A stretch of 64,000 bases of DNA from Bradyrhizobium sp. CCBAU 51627 (GTDB taxonomy: Bacteria > Pseudomonadota > Alphaproteobacteria > Rhizobiales > Xanthobacteraceae): NCBI RefSeq assembly GCF_028128765.1, contig NZ_LBJG01000024.1, forward strand, positions 620,001 through 684,000, read 5' to 3'. A program made the position numbers and the translations under genes. The notes beneath the pieces were generated by a model, which searched no databases, was not told where the DNA came from, and saw only the letters and a list, made by a program, of their open reading frames with translations. Shown one piece after another: positions 8,237 to 15,544 of the stretch (positions within the stretch are counted from its first letter, which is position 1; each line of letters starts with the position of its first letter).

Positions 8237-9244
8237 TCAGTCGGCTACATAACTAGGGATGGATTGCATCAGGGCCGGCCTCGTTTCTTTCGTGGAGGCA
8301 CCGTCGAACGTCTCCACGGCCATGGATTCTTCGAACCATCGGCGCGGCGGAGGTGCTCCCCAAAGCGTTTGGCGAACGGGATTGTTGAGATTCCAACGGA
8401 TCGGTTGAGCAGAGGTATTTCCGGTCAGATAGTCGCCGGTGTAGAGCTCAAATCGGTTTCCATCGGGGTCGCGAACATAGACAAATAACGCGTTCGAAAT
8501 TCCGTGCCGCGCGGGACCGCGCTCGATATTGCCGGCGTAGCCGGCGCCCGCGAGCAGGTCGCAGGCGCGGATAATTGAAAGCGGATCGCCCAGCGAAAAG
8601 CCAACGTGATGTGCAGCCGGACCCGCGCCTGTCATCACGGCGATGTCATGTACCGTAGACTTTCGGAACAGCCAGCTTGCCCAAATCCGCTTCTCGGGGG
8701 GATCGGATTCGGTCAATTCTGCGCAACCAAAGCCAAGTTCTTGCGTGTACCAGTCATACCCGGCTTGGGCATCGGGCGTGAGGACATTGACGTGGTCGAC
8801 ACGTGTTGGCGAGACCCCTCTGTGGAGATGATACTGCTGTACGAGCCATGGCACGCTTCTGATGTCGGCGTAGTAGTCGATGAGGAAGCCGAAGGGATCC
8901 TGGACGCGCAGCGTTCTGCCTTGCCCCTTCATGTCGTTGTCGGTCCACCGGGTTGGCAGGGCCAGCTCATCGAAGCGCGCTTTCATGTTGTCGAGCTGGT
9001 CGTCTCTTGCAACCACGAATCCGATATGCCCGACACCGGCGGACTCCGCCTTGCGGAGTATGAACGTGTGATGCTGCTTGTCCTCCGTGCAGCGAAGATA
9101 GATGCGGTTGTCGTCGCGTTCTGTCTCGTGCAATCCGATCAGATTGACGTAGAAATCCCTTGCGCGCTCCAGATCCGTCGTGCGGAACTCGATATGGCCG
9201 AGCTTTCGGATGTCGGCGATATCCCTAATTCGTCTACTGTTCAT
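8237..9244 (-). CDS. hpaD: 3,4-dihydroxyphenylacetate (homoprotocatechuate) 2,3-dioxygenase, VOC family
   Basis: A two-domain vicinal-oxygen-chelate extradiol dioxygenase of 335 residues, which is the length of the HPCD/MndD type and unlike the LigB-type HpaD of enterobacteria. The metal triad is visible as H151 (RVDHVNVLTPD), H212 (AHHVGFSLGD) and E266 (NRFELYTGDY), at nearly the spacing of H155, H214 and E267 of Brevibacterium HPCD. The acid-base His and Tyr of that enzyme (H200, Y257) correspond to H199 and Y256. It opens the homoprotocatechuate ring to 5-carboxymethyl-2-hydroxymuconate semialdehyde, which suits the downstream HpaE-like dehydrogenase. Whether the metal is Fe or Mn cannot be told. 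A palindromic operator lies 60 bases upstream. Related catechol substrates remain possible. Confidence 0.87.
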   Translation of the reverse strand: MNSRRIRDIADIRKLGHIEFRTTDLERARDFYVNLIGLHETERDDNRIYLRCTEDKQHHTFILRKAESAGVGHIGFVVARDDQLDNMKARFDELALPTRWTDNDMKGQGRTLRVQDPFGFLIDYYADIRSVPWLVQQYHLHRGVSPTRVDHVNVLTPDAQAGYDWYTQELGFGCAELTESDPPEKRIWASWLFRKSTVHDIAVMTGAGPAAHHVGFSLGDPLSIIRACDLLAGAGYAGNIERGPARHGISNALFVYVRDPDGNRFELYTGDYLTGNTSAQPIRWNLNNPVRQTLWGAPPPRRWFEESMAVETFDGASTKETRPALMQSIPSYVAD

Positions 9245-9303
9245 GGGGTGGCTCCGTCTTCGGGTGAGACGGGCGTGAACTTAGCGATGGACCTGAAATC
9301 GTC

Positions 9304-9319
9304 TGTATCAACCGCTACA
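9304..9319. promoter_or_regulatory. Candidate Crp-family operator before hpaD
   Basis: TGTATC-AACC-GCTACA matches the recurring palindrome in 11 of 12 half-site positions. It ends 60 bases from the hpaD start on the minus strand, the same spacing as at several other genes, and lies between hpaD and the Crp-type regulator gene. Confidence 0.55.
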
Positions 9320-9365
9320 AAGGAGGATGATCCCGCCAGTCACAGGGGGCAGGTCAGTTCCGCGA

Positions 9366-10037
9366 TCATGCCGGGGCTCGTGTCAGCCGGTAGCGACCAC
9401 GCTGGCAGGTGATGGCGCCGGTGCGGCGAAGCTTTTGCATTGCCCGCGTCACTGTGATCCGCGATGCGCCGATCAGATTGGCGATCTGCTGATGAGTGAG
9501 CAAAACGTCGGGCAGCTCAGGCCGGGCGATCTGCGAGAGGAGCTCCGTAATGCGATCTTCGGGAGAGCTCTGCGCGAGCTGGACGAGGCGACCGGCGAGT
9601 GTGCGCTGCTTCAGCGCGGTGGCGTGCGCAAGCAGAGATGCAAGCTTGGCGTCGGCCGAAATCAATTTGAGAAACTCCTTCCCTGGAATCGGGAGGACTT
9701 CGGTCGCTTCGATGGCGCTTGCGCTGGAGAAGCGCGGTAGGCCATCGAATGCGGCTCCCTCGCCACAGAGCGCGCCGGGACCAACGATATCGATCAGCAA
9801 CTCCTGCCCCGCCTGTCCGATCATTGTGATACCGAGGCGGCCGGACACAACCACATAGGCATGCGTCGCCGCTTCGCCCTGACGGTAGACGGATTGCCCT
9901 TTGGTGATTCTCCGGCGGGATAGGGAGGGCGCAATTTCGATCAGGCGCTCCAGCATCGATCGAGGTACGCGCAACGTCTCGCTGACCTCGGACCGGCCGG
10001 CTTTTGAGCAAGTGTTCGAAGACCGCGTCCTAGGCAT
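9366..10037 (-). CDS. Crp/Fnr-family transcription regulator
   Basis: A 223-residue regulator with a cyclic-nucleotide-binding-like beta-barrel (KGQSVYRQGEAATHAYVVVSGRLGITM, then GPGALCGEGAAFDGLPRFSSASAIE), a long dimer helix and a C-terminal winged helix with LTHQQIANLIGASRITVTRAMQKLRRTG. No N-terminal cysteine cluster is seen, so it is not an Fnr-type iron-sulphur sensor. The pocket lacks a clear cAMP-type RxS motif; the FDGLPRFS sequence is shared with the other two Crp paralogues here, suggesting a common different effector. It lies upstream of hpaD on the same strand and downstream of a clear terminator. The conserved SRxTVTR recognition helix makes it a candidate for binding the recurrent TGTATC-N4-GATACA sites. 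Confidence 0.85.
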   Translation of the reverse strand: MPRTRSSNTCSKAGRSEVSETLRVPRSMLERLIEIAPSLSRRRITKGQSVYRQGEAATHAYVVVSGRLGITMIGQAGQELLIDIVGPGALCGEGAAFDGLPRFSSASAIEATEVLPIPGKEFLKLISADAKLASLLAHATALKQRTLAGRLVQLAQSSPEDRITELLSQIARPELPDVLLTHQQIANLIGASRITVTRAMQKLRRTGAITCQRGRYRLTRAPA

Positions 10038-10087
10038 CGGATTCCGGAGGCACGAGCTTCCCGAATTTAAAGGAAAGTCTCACTCAG

Positions 10088-10117
10088 AAAAATGGTCGGG
10101 GCCGTCAGGCCCCGACC
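10088..10117 (-). terminator. Intrinsic terminator of the oxygenase-RidA operon
   Basis: A perfect 10-bp stem (10094-10103 pairs with 10108-10117, GGTCGGGGCC with a 4-base loop) is followed on the minus strand by ATTTTT. It lies 31 bases after the RidA stop at 10148 and separates that operon from the regulator gene. Confidence 0.85.
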
Positions 10118-10147
10118 CAGTCTGGGAGGAAACGTAGACGGTCTTGC

Positions 10148-10561
10148 CTAGTTGCGCGCAACGGCAACCGCCTTGATCTCGATGATGAGACCAGGACGGG
10201 CTAGGCCGGCGATGTCGAGGATGGTCCAGGTCGGAAATGGGGCCGGGACATACTTCTCCTTGACCTTCATGAAGTCCGCCAGGTGGGAGCTCAGACCGAC
10301 GTGATAGGAGACGAGTTCGACCAAGTCGCTCATCTGGCCGCCGGCCTCTTCGAGAACGAGCTTGAGCCGTTCAAACGCGTTGACGAACTGCTGCTCGGGT
10401 TTGTCCGGCATCGATCCATCGGGATTGAGGCCAATTTGTCCTGCGATGAAGATCAGGCCGCCGGCCTTCACGGCCGAGGAATACTGAAACTTGTCGAAAA
10501 TCGAGCCGCCGCCCGCTGCAGCGAACATGGAATTCTTCGAGCTGTAGGTCGTCTTTGTCAT
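10148..10561 (-). CDS. RidA family protein
   Basis: A 137-residue RidA-fold protein with FDKFQYSSAVKAGGLIFIAGQIGL, then FERLKLVLEEAGGQMSDLVELVSYHVG and the terminal TWTILDIAGLARPGLIIEIKAVAV. The usual conserved Arg and Glu near the C-terminus are present. ATG 10561 is preferred because GGAAAGGATCC precedes it; an upstream in-frame start at 10588 is less likely. It begins 27 bases after the flavin-dependent oxygenase and is followed by an intrinsic terminator, so the two form one unit. Its role is probably hydrolysis of an imine-like or otherwise unstable intermediate; the exact substrate is not visible. Confidence 0.85.
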   Translation of the reverse strand: MTKTTYSSKNSMFAAAGGGSIFDKFQYSSAVKAGGLIFIAGQIGLNPDGSMPDKPEQQFVNAFERLKLVLEEAGGQMSDLVELVSYHVGLSSHLADFMKVKEKYVPAPFPTWTILDIAGLARPGLIIEIKAVAVARN

Positions 10562-10588
10562 CAGGGATCCTTTCCTCGTTGACGTCAA

Positions 10589-11812
10589 TCAGAGACGCGT
10601 TCCTGGTGAGAGTTCGAGTCCAAGCAGCAATCGTCCATATGCCTCAGCGATCGGCTCGGGCTGCAGCAGGAAATGCGAGCTCATGGCGTGAATATCGCGG
10701 AATAGGCGTTCAATCCGAGTTCCTTCCGGGAGCATGGACCCGCCAAGTGCCGCAAAAAGGCGCTGCGCGGAGGTCAAAGCCTGGCGAGACGCGATCGCGA
10801 CTTTCGTACGGCTCAGGCCTCGTTCTTCCAGCGAAAGAGTTCCGCTCCGGAGAATCTGCTCTTCGATTGCTGCGGTCTCGGAGAGCAGGAAGTCACGCAA
10901 GAAGCTCATTGTGGCGGCGCTCGTACCTGCGTCGACTTGTGCGATCTTGTCGTTGATCTGCGCCTGCTGGTTGCCCGAACTGACGCGAGCGCGAATGATC
11001 TTGATGCTCTCTTCGCTGCATGCGGTTGCCACGCCGAGCGTCGGCGCCAGCACCGACATCGCGTTAGCCGTATTCAATGGGAAGTCGTAAACCGGTTCGG
11101 TGTTAGGACATGTGGGGTGCTTCTTGCCCGCCTGTAGTTCGGCCCAGTTCATGAACCGATGAGACGGAACGAAGGTCTTGCCGAGCGTGATGTTCTTGCT
11201 GCCGGTGCCGCGCATCCCCATAACGCGCCAGCTTTGGTGATCGATGGAGAACTCGGATTGCGGGACGAGCACCACATGCGGAGCGGGCGCATCGCCCTGG
11301 GCGGGAATATTGATGAGAAGGCCCAACCAATCCGAGACGTCGACGCCAGAGGCATATCTCCATCGTCCGCTCAGGACGATGCCGCCTTCCGCCGGTTGGA
11401 TCTTGATGTCCTGGCCCACACCGCCCGTCAGCATGGGAACAATCGGCGATACGCCCGGCGCAAAGATTTCCTTCTGGGCTTCGGCCGAGAACTTGCCAAG
11501 CATGATAATGTTCGCGCTCGTCAGTCCGGCGAGCCAGGCGCTGGATGAGCAGCCCTTGGCGACGTGAAAGGTCGCTTCCCATGCGAAGCGAGGGGAGACG
11601 CCAAATCCGCCAAAACGTGAGGGGCGCATTAGGTCGAAAAGCCTAGTGTCGAACAGACGTTCAGCGACATCTTCGGGAATGCGCCGCGCCTCTTCAACCC
11701 GGCTCGCCTGCTCGCTGAGCCACGGCACGAGGGCGGCCGTCCTTTCGACGGCCATTTCCGCCCCACGCACGTCCGAATCCACCTCGTCGGCGGTCCGTTG
11801 AGCTAAACCCAT
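10589..11812 (-). CDS. Flavin-dependent two-component oxygenase of acyl-CoA dehydrogenase fold (4-hydroxyphenylacetate 3-hydroxylase C2-like)
   Basis: About 407 residues with the acyl-CoA dehydrogenase fold used by FADH2/FMNH2-dependent aromatic hydroxylases (HPA hydroxylase C2, HsaA, IacA). Landmarks: VPWLSEQASRVEEARRIPEDVAERL and MRPSRFGGFGVSP in the N-terminal helices, a central barrel with SGRWRYASGVDVSDWLGLL and WRVMGMRGTGSKNITL, and a C-terminal helical part with LFRDIHAMSSHFLLQPEP. The catalytic base Glu of true acyl-CoA dehydrogenases is not apparent. ATG 11812 follows AGGAGG at good distance. A flavin reductase at 12590 and the HpaD/HpaE genes nearby suggest hydroxylation of 4-hydroxyphenylacetate to homoprotocatechuate. 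An indole-acetate oxygenase (IacA-like) role is a serious alternative. Confidence 0.75.
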   Translation of the reverse strand: MGLAQRTADEVDSDVRGAEMAVERTAALVPWLSEQASRVEEARRIPEDVAERLFDTRLFDLMRPSRFGGFGVSPRFAWEATFHVAKGCSSSAWLAGLTSANIIMLGKFSAEAQKEIFAPGVSPIVPMLTGGVGQDIKIQPAEGGIVLSGRWRYASGVDVSDWLGLLINIPAQGDAPAPHVVLVPQSEFSIDHQSWRVMGMRGTGSKNITLGKTFVPSHRFMNWAELQAGKKHPTCPNTEPVYDFPLNTANAMSVLAPTLGVATACSEESIKIIRARVSSGNQQAQINDKIAQVDAGTSAATMSFLRDFLLSETAAIEEQILRSGTLSLEERGLSRTKVAIASRQALTSAQRLFAALGGSMLPEGTRIERLFRDIHAMSSHFLLQPEPIAEAYGRLLLGLELSPGTRL

Positions 11813-11874
11813 TGCGATTGCCTCCTCTGGCGCTATCATCGACCTTGGCGTACCGTGCACTGCTCGTTGAGCGC

Positions 11875-11890
11875 TGTATCGCCGGATACG
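11875..11890. promoter_or_regulatory. Candidate Crp-family operator between oxygenase and regulator genes
   Basis: TGTATC-GCCG-GATACG lies between the divergent oxygenase (start 11812, 62 bases away) and Crp-type regulator (start 11925, 34 bases away). It differs from the consensus at one half-site base and could serve both genes, including autoregulation. Confidence 0.6.
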
Positions 11891-11924
11891 ACCGGGTCAT
11901 TCCTTCGAAAAATGAGCGGTGAGA

Positions 11925-12593
11925 ATGACAAAAAAAGCCGCCGCCACTTGGCGGATGACGGATGCCCTCGCAGCCAAACTTGTATCCTTCGAGGGTAAAG
12001 TGCGGACTCGTCGATTTGCCGAAGGAGAACAACTTTATCGGCAGGACGAGATCAATACCTGCTTCTATTTCATCAAGTCAGGTTTGGTGCAGGTGTCGAT
12101 ATTCAGGCGAGACGGCACCGAAGTGGTTCTCGAGAACATGGGCCCGAACGCGCTATGTGGAGAAGGCTCAGCGTTCGATGGGCTGCCTCGATTCTCTACG
12201 GCGGTGGCCGTCGAACCTACGGAAGCGCTTGAGTTCGACACGACTCGTATCGAATCCTTGTTGCGAGCCGATCCTGAATTGGCCTTGGCCATGCTGCGGC
12301 TCACCAGTCTCAAGCAGCGTATTCTCGCTTTGCGACTTGAGCACTTGGTGTCGAATGACCCTGAGGACCGGATCCTGGAGCTGCTCCGCCGGCTGAGCCA
12401 GATGTTTGCGATCGATCATGAACGGGGGCGCAAGATCATCACGCACCTGACCCATGAACAGATCGCTTCGATGACTGGCACGTCTCGCGTCACCGTCACA
12501 CGAACGATGGGCAGGCTCCGGGAAAAGGGGATGCTGTTCATCGAAGACGGATTTACAATTCTCGCCAACGACGAGGACAGCGAGGAAAACTAA
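11925..12593 (+). CDS. Crp/Fnr-family transcription regulator
   Basis: A 222-residue Crp-type regulator: an effector barrel (EGEQLYRQDEINTCFYFIKSGLVQVSI, NALCGEGSAFDGLPRFSTAVAVE), a dimer helix and a winged helix (LTHEQIASMTGTSRVTVTRTMGRLREKG). No cysteine cluster is present. It is closely similar in layout to the regulators at 9366 and 53240, with the same GEGxAFDGLPRFS pocket and TSRVTVTR recognition helix. It is divergent from the flavin oxygenase gene, with a TGTATC-N4-GATACG palindrome in between. This arrangement suggests it controls that operon and itself. A GTG at 11919 is an alternative start. Its end overlaps the convergent flavin reductase gene by 4 bases. Confidence 0.87.
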   Translation: MTKKAAATWRMTDALAAKLVSFEGKVRTRRFAEGEQLYRQDEINTCFYFIKSGLVQVSIFRRDGTEVVLENMGPNALCGEGSAFDGLPRFSTAVAVEPTEALEFDTTRIESLLRADPELALAMLRLTSLKQRILALRLEHLVSNDPEDRILELLRRLSQMFAIDHERGRKIITHLTHEQIASMTGTSRVTVTRTMGRLREKGMLFIEDGFTILANDEDSEEN

Positions 12594-13120
12594 CCGGTCC
12601 ACCAGAGATCCTCTGTTCGCGGAACGTTAGCGACGTCCCCGTCCTCGTACGGCAAGCGGGCATACTGTCCTCCGTGATAAAGCAGAGGCGTCGCGGCGGT
12701 CTCAGGTCCGAACATCTCCTCGATCTGGCCGATAAGGATCCGGTGGTCGCCTCCAGGGTATTCCTCGACGAAACGGCAACGAAAGACGGCATTTGCGCCG
12801 TCGATCCAGGGCACGCCGTGACTTTCGCGCCAGCACCAGGTAGGCGTCGCAAGAGGCCGGCCAGCATGATGCATGGAGACGTCTTGTTGGTGACCAGCTA
12901 ATATATTTACAGAAAAGGCGCCGATCGTCGCTATGCGCTTCGCCGTGGCGCTCGAGGCAGACGCACAAAACAGCAGCAGCGGTGGATCCAAGCTTACCGG
13001 CGTGAGTGAATTGACAGTCATGCCTGCGGGGCCGTTTTCGCCATCGACCGCGATCAGGGTGACACCGGTTGTCAGGCGTCGGAACAACTTGCGAAAATCT
13101 TCAGCCTTGATGCCATTCAT
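12590..13120 (-). CDS. Flavin reductase, HpaC-like
   Basis: A 176-residue FMN-binding split-barrel flavin reductase. The family pattern is clear: FRKLFRRLTTGVTLIAVDG, GPAGMTVNSLTPVSLDPPLLLFCAS, AFSVNILAGHQQDVS, and GDHRILIGQIEEMF with LLYHGGQYARL. It reduces flavin with NAD(P)H and passes it to a partner oxygenase, very likely the acyl-CoA-dehydrogenase-fold oxygenase at 10589. The two genes are on the same strand but split by the divergent regulator. An imperfect copy of the recurrent palindrome lies 66 bases upstream (13187-13202), consistent with joint control. Confidence 0.87.
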   Translation of the reverse strand: MNGIKAEDFRKLFRRLTTGVTLIAVDGENGPAGMTVNSLTPVSLDPPLLLFCASASSATAKRIATIGAFSVNILAGHQQDVSMHHAGRPLATPTWCWRESHGVPWIDGANAVFRCRFVEEYPGGDHRILIGQIEEMFGPETAATPLLYHGGQYARLPYEDGDVANVPRTEDLWWTG

Positions 13121-13186
13121 TTGTGCGGCTCTTCGGTTTGGTGAGGTGACAGGAGAGCACGACTACCCGTTGAAAAACCGCGCGGC

Positions 13187-13202
13187 TGTATCTGGCAGCA
13201 CA
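13187..13202. promoter_or_regulatory. Weak Crp-family operator before the flavin reductase
   Basis: TGTATC-TGGC-AGCACA has a perfect left half and a degraded right half. It lies 66 bases before the flavin reductase start (minus strand) and 25 bases from the better site at 13228 that faces the LIV operon. Confidence 0.35.
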
Positions 13203-13227
13203 TAGTCGTAGATCTATCGATTGCGGA

Positions 13228-13243
13228 TGTATCCGCAGATACA
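13228..13243. promoter_or_regulatory. Crp-family operator before the LIV/amidase/IOR operon
   Basis: TGTATC-CGCA-GATACA is a perfect 6+6 palindrome ending 57 bases before the binding-protein start at 13301. A further small palindrome, GTCAC-TTT-GTGAC, lies at 13263-13275, within the likely leader. Confidence 0.65.
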
Positions 13244-13300
13244 GCCCCCGGGAGCTGCCGGTGTCACTTTGTGACGGTAGCAGCAACCCCGAGGGATTTC

Positions 13301-14509
13301 ATGACCAAGACCGTGACGCGTGACCGCATCGCAACAAGCTTGTGCGGGTTCATTTCCGCTGGCGCTATCGCTCTTGCAAGTGTCCAGCCCGGGTTTGCCG
13401 AGGACAAGCCGGAGCTGCGTATTGCAGCAATCGTCTCGGTGACGGGAGCAGCCTCTGCGCTGGGAGCTCCTGAGCGCAACGCAGTCGAATTGTTCGACAA
13501 GACCTGGTCGACCCGTACCGATCTGCCCTTCAAGGTCAAGGTCATCTCGTACGATGATGGATCCGATCCAACGAAGGCGGTCAGCCTGACGCGGAAAGCG
13601 ATCGAAGAAGACAAGGCTCATGTCGTCGTTTGCTGCACCACCACGCCAAGTTCGATGGCGATCCTGGACACCGTGAAGGCCGCGAAGATTACCATGATCT
13701 CGATGGCCTCGAACGCGGCGATCGTTGAGCCCGCCAGCGAGCGCCCATTCACGTTCAAGACGCCGACGTCCGACAAGTTGATGCTTCAGCGCACCCTCAA
13801 TTACATGAAGCGCCAGGGCATCAAGAAGATCGGGTTCTTCGGGCTTGAAGATGCCTACGGCGAGGGTGGCCTGAAGGAGTTGCAGCCTGTCGCCAAAGAA
13901 GTCGGGATCGATCTCGCCGGAACCGAACGCTTTGCGCGGCAAGACACGAATTTTACGCCACAGGCGCTGCGCCTCAAGCAAGCGGGCCTTGATGCAGTCT
14001 ACATTCATGCCATCCCGCCGTCCGCGGATCTTGCGCACGAGGCGCTCAAGCGGGTTGGGTTCACGGGCCCGATTTATCATGGCGCCGGCTCGTCGATCAA
14101 CGCGTTCGTCGACATTGGAAAGGCGAACGTCGAGGGCGCGATAGTCGGTGTGGGTGCGCTCAACGTCTACGACCAGATCGCGAAGGATAATCCGCTTCGT
14201 CCAGTCCTTGCCAAGTTCGCCGAGCTCTATGACGCAGCCTACGGCAAGGGAAAGGTCGATCTGTTCGCCGGTCAGTCTTGGGATGCGATGCTGCTCACCG
14301 TGAATGCCTATCAGCATATGGCGGAAGCCAAGAGCGACGATCTCGCCGCAACCCGCATCGCGATCAAGAATGCGATGGAGCAAACGCGCGAGTGGCCCGG
14401 CGTGAACGGCGTCTACAACATTACGCCGACCGACCATCTCGGACTGGATAAGCGATCCACCTTCTTGTCGCAAATCAAGGGCGGACGTTTCGTCCTGATT
14501 GAGGAATAG
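13301..14509 (+). CDS. LIV-type ABC transporter substrate-binding protein
   Basis: A periplasmic type 1 binding protein of 402 residues with a signal peptide ending about ...VQPGFA. The mature part has ELRIAAIVSVTGAASALGAPERNA, a VVVCCTTTPSSMAI segment (ligand-site Ser/Thr region) and GFFGLEDAYGEGGLKELQ. It is the first gene of a long operon with permease, permease-ATPase fusion, ATPase and catabolic enzymes. GAGG at 13291 precedes ATG 13301. The orphan binding protein at 51889 is a close paralogue of the same length, so the same membrane complex may accept two ligand ranges. Given the amidase and arylpyruvate oxidoreductase in the operon, an aromatic acid or amide is a reasonable but unproven ligand. 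Confidence 0.9.
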   Translation: MTKTVTRDRIATSLCGFISAGAIALASVQPGFAEDKPELRIAAIVSVTGAASALGAPERNAVELFDKTWSTRTDLPFKVKVISYDDGSDPTKAVSLTRKAIEEDKAHVVVCCTTTPSSMAILDTVKAAKITMISMASNAAIVEPASERPFTFKTPTSDKLMLQRTLNYMKRQGIKKIGFFGLEDAYGEGGLKELQPVAKEVGIDLAGTERFARQDTNFTPQALRLKQAGLDAVYIHAIPPSADLAHEALKRVGFTGPIYHGAGSSINAFVDIGKANVEGAIVGVGALNVYDQIAKDNPLRPVLAKFAELYDAAYGKGKVDLFAGQSWDAMLLTVNAYQHMAEAKSDDLAATRIAIKNAMEQTREWPGVNGVYNITPTDHLGLDKRSTFLSQIKGGRFVLIEE

Positions 14510-14513
14510 AACG

Positions 14514-15542
14514 TTGATCGACACGCTCCTATTCCTACTCGTGGATGGCATCACCAACGGTGCCGTTTACGGTCTCGTCGCGCTTAGTCTCATCGTGATT
14601 TATACGGTGACGCGGGTCGTCAATATCGCCCAGGGCGAATACGTGACGTTGGGAGCGCTGTCGTTCGCGAGCGCGCTTTCGGGATACTTCAGTCCGTTCA
14701 GCTGGCTTGTTGCCGGCGGCCTCGCGGCCTTCGCTGTGCTGGACGTGGCCGATCGACGTCTGTCGAATTCGGCGAGGATTCGCATGCTGCTGATCCGCTC
14801 GATTTGGATCGCTGGTGTGCTCGCCACAGCGTTCGCGGCGAACAAGTTTCCAGGATCATATTGGTTCGCTGTGCTGGCCGCGCTTGCTGCCACCGCATCC
14901 CTTGGAGCGCTGACCTACCGCTTGACAGTGGAGCCAGTATCGGGTGCGTCTCCTATCGTGCTGCTTATCGTCAGTGTTGGTGTGTACATGGTGTTTCACG
15001 GCGCGGCGGTCCTGATCTGGGGCGCTGAGCCGCAATCGGTGCCGCCGGTCGTCGACGGCGGAGTGTCGCTCGGGCCGGTATTCATCACCTACCAAAGCCT
15101 CTGGATCTGCTGCTTTGCTGTCTTGGCGATGGCCGGCCTGTACACATTTTCGGAGAGAACGCTGATTGGTCAGGCCCTTCAGGCGACGGCCGTCAATAGA
15201 GTAGGGGCGCAGCTTTGCGGCATCCCTGTGCGGGTCGCAGGGCAGCTTAGTTTTTCGATTGGGGCCGGATTTAGTGCTCTTTCAGGGCTACTGCTGGCGC
15301 CGCTCATCACAGCAAATTATGACATGGGGTTTCCGATCGGCCTGAAGGGATTTGTCGCCGCAGCACTCGGGGGCATCGTTGAGTACCCAACAGCGCTGGT
15401 GGGAGTGGCGCTGGTTGGGCTTACCGAGTCCTTCTCAGCATTTCAGATCAGCGCGTTCAGAGACGTCATTGTCTTTCTGATGGTGATACCGATCCTTCTT
15501 TGGCGAAACGCTGTTCGTCCGCCAGAAGCACACGAGCATTGA
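14514..15542 (+). CDS. LIV-type ABC transporter permease (LivH family)
   Basis: An inner-membrane permease of about 342 residues with the LivH start DGITNGAVYGLVALSLIVIYTVTRVVNIAQGEYV. It has eight or so hydrophobic segments, the EAA-like loop LIGQALQATAVNRVGAQLCGIPV and a C-terminal GFPIGLKGFVAAALGGIVEYPTALVG. The middle region (about residues 60-110) is longer than in LivH of E. coli. A TTG at 14514 is the likely start because GAGGAA lies 8 bases upstream; an earlier in-frame TTG at 14499 overlaps the preceding gene. It pairs with the permease half of the next gene to form the translocation channel. Confidence 0.9.
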   Translation: MIDTLLFLLVDGITNGAVYGLVALSLIVIYTVTRVVNIAQGEYVTLGALSFASALSGYFSPFSWLVAGGLAAFAVLDVADRRLSNSARIRMLLIRSIWIAGVLATAFAANKFPGSYWFAVLAALAATASLGALTYRLTVEPVSGASPIVLLIVSVGVYMVFHGAAVLIWGAEPQSVPPVVDGGVSLGPVFITYQSLWICCFAVLAMAGLYTFSERTLIGQALQATAVNRVGAQLCGIPVRVAGQLSFSIGAGFSALSGLLLAPLITANYDMGFPIGLKGFVAAALGGIVEYPTALVGVALVGLTESFSAFQISAFRDVIVFLMVIPILLWRNAVRPPEAHEH

Positions 15543-15544
15543 TC

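Noticed and set aside
13214..14557. Long minus-strand frame opposite the LIV binding protein
   Set aside because: Antisense of a clear periplasmic binding protein; no ribosome site or family features.
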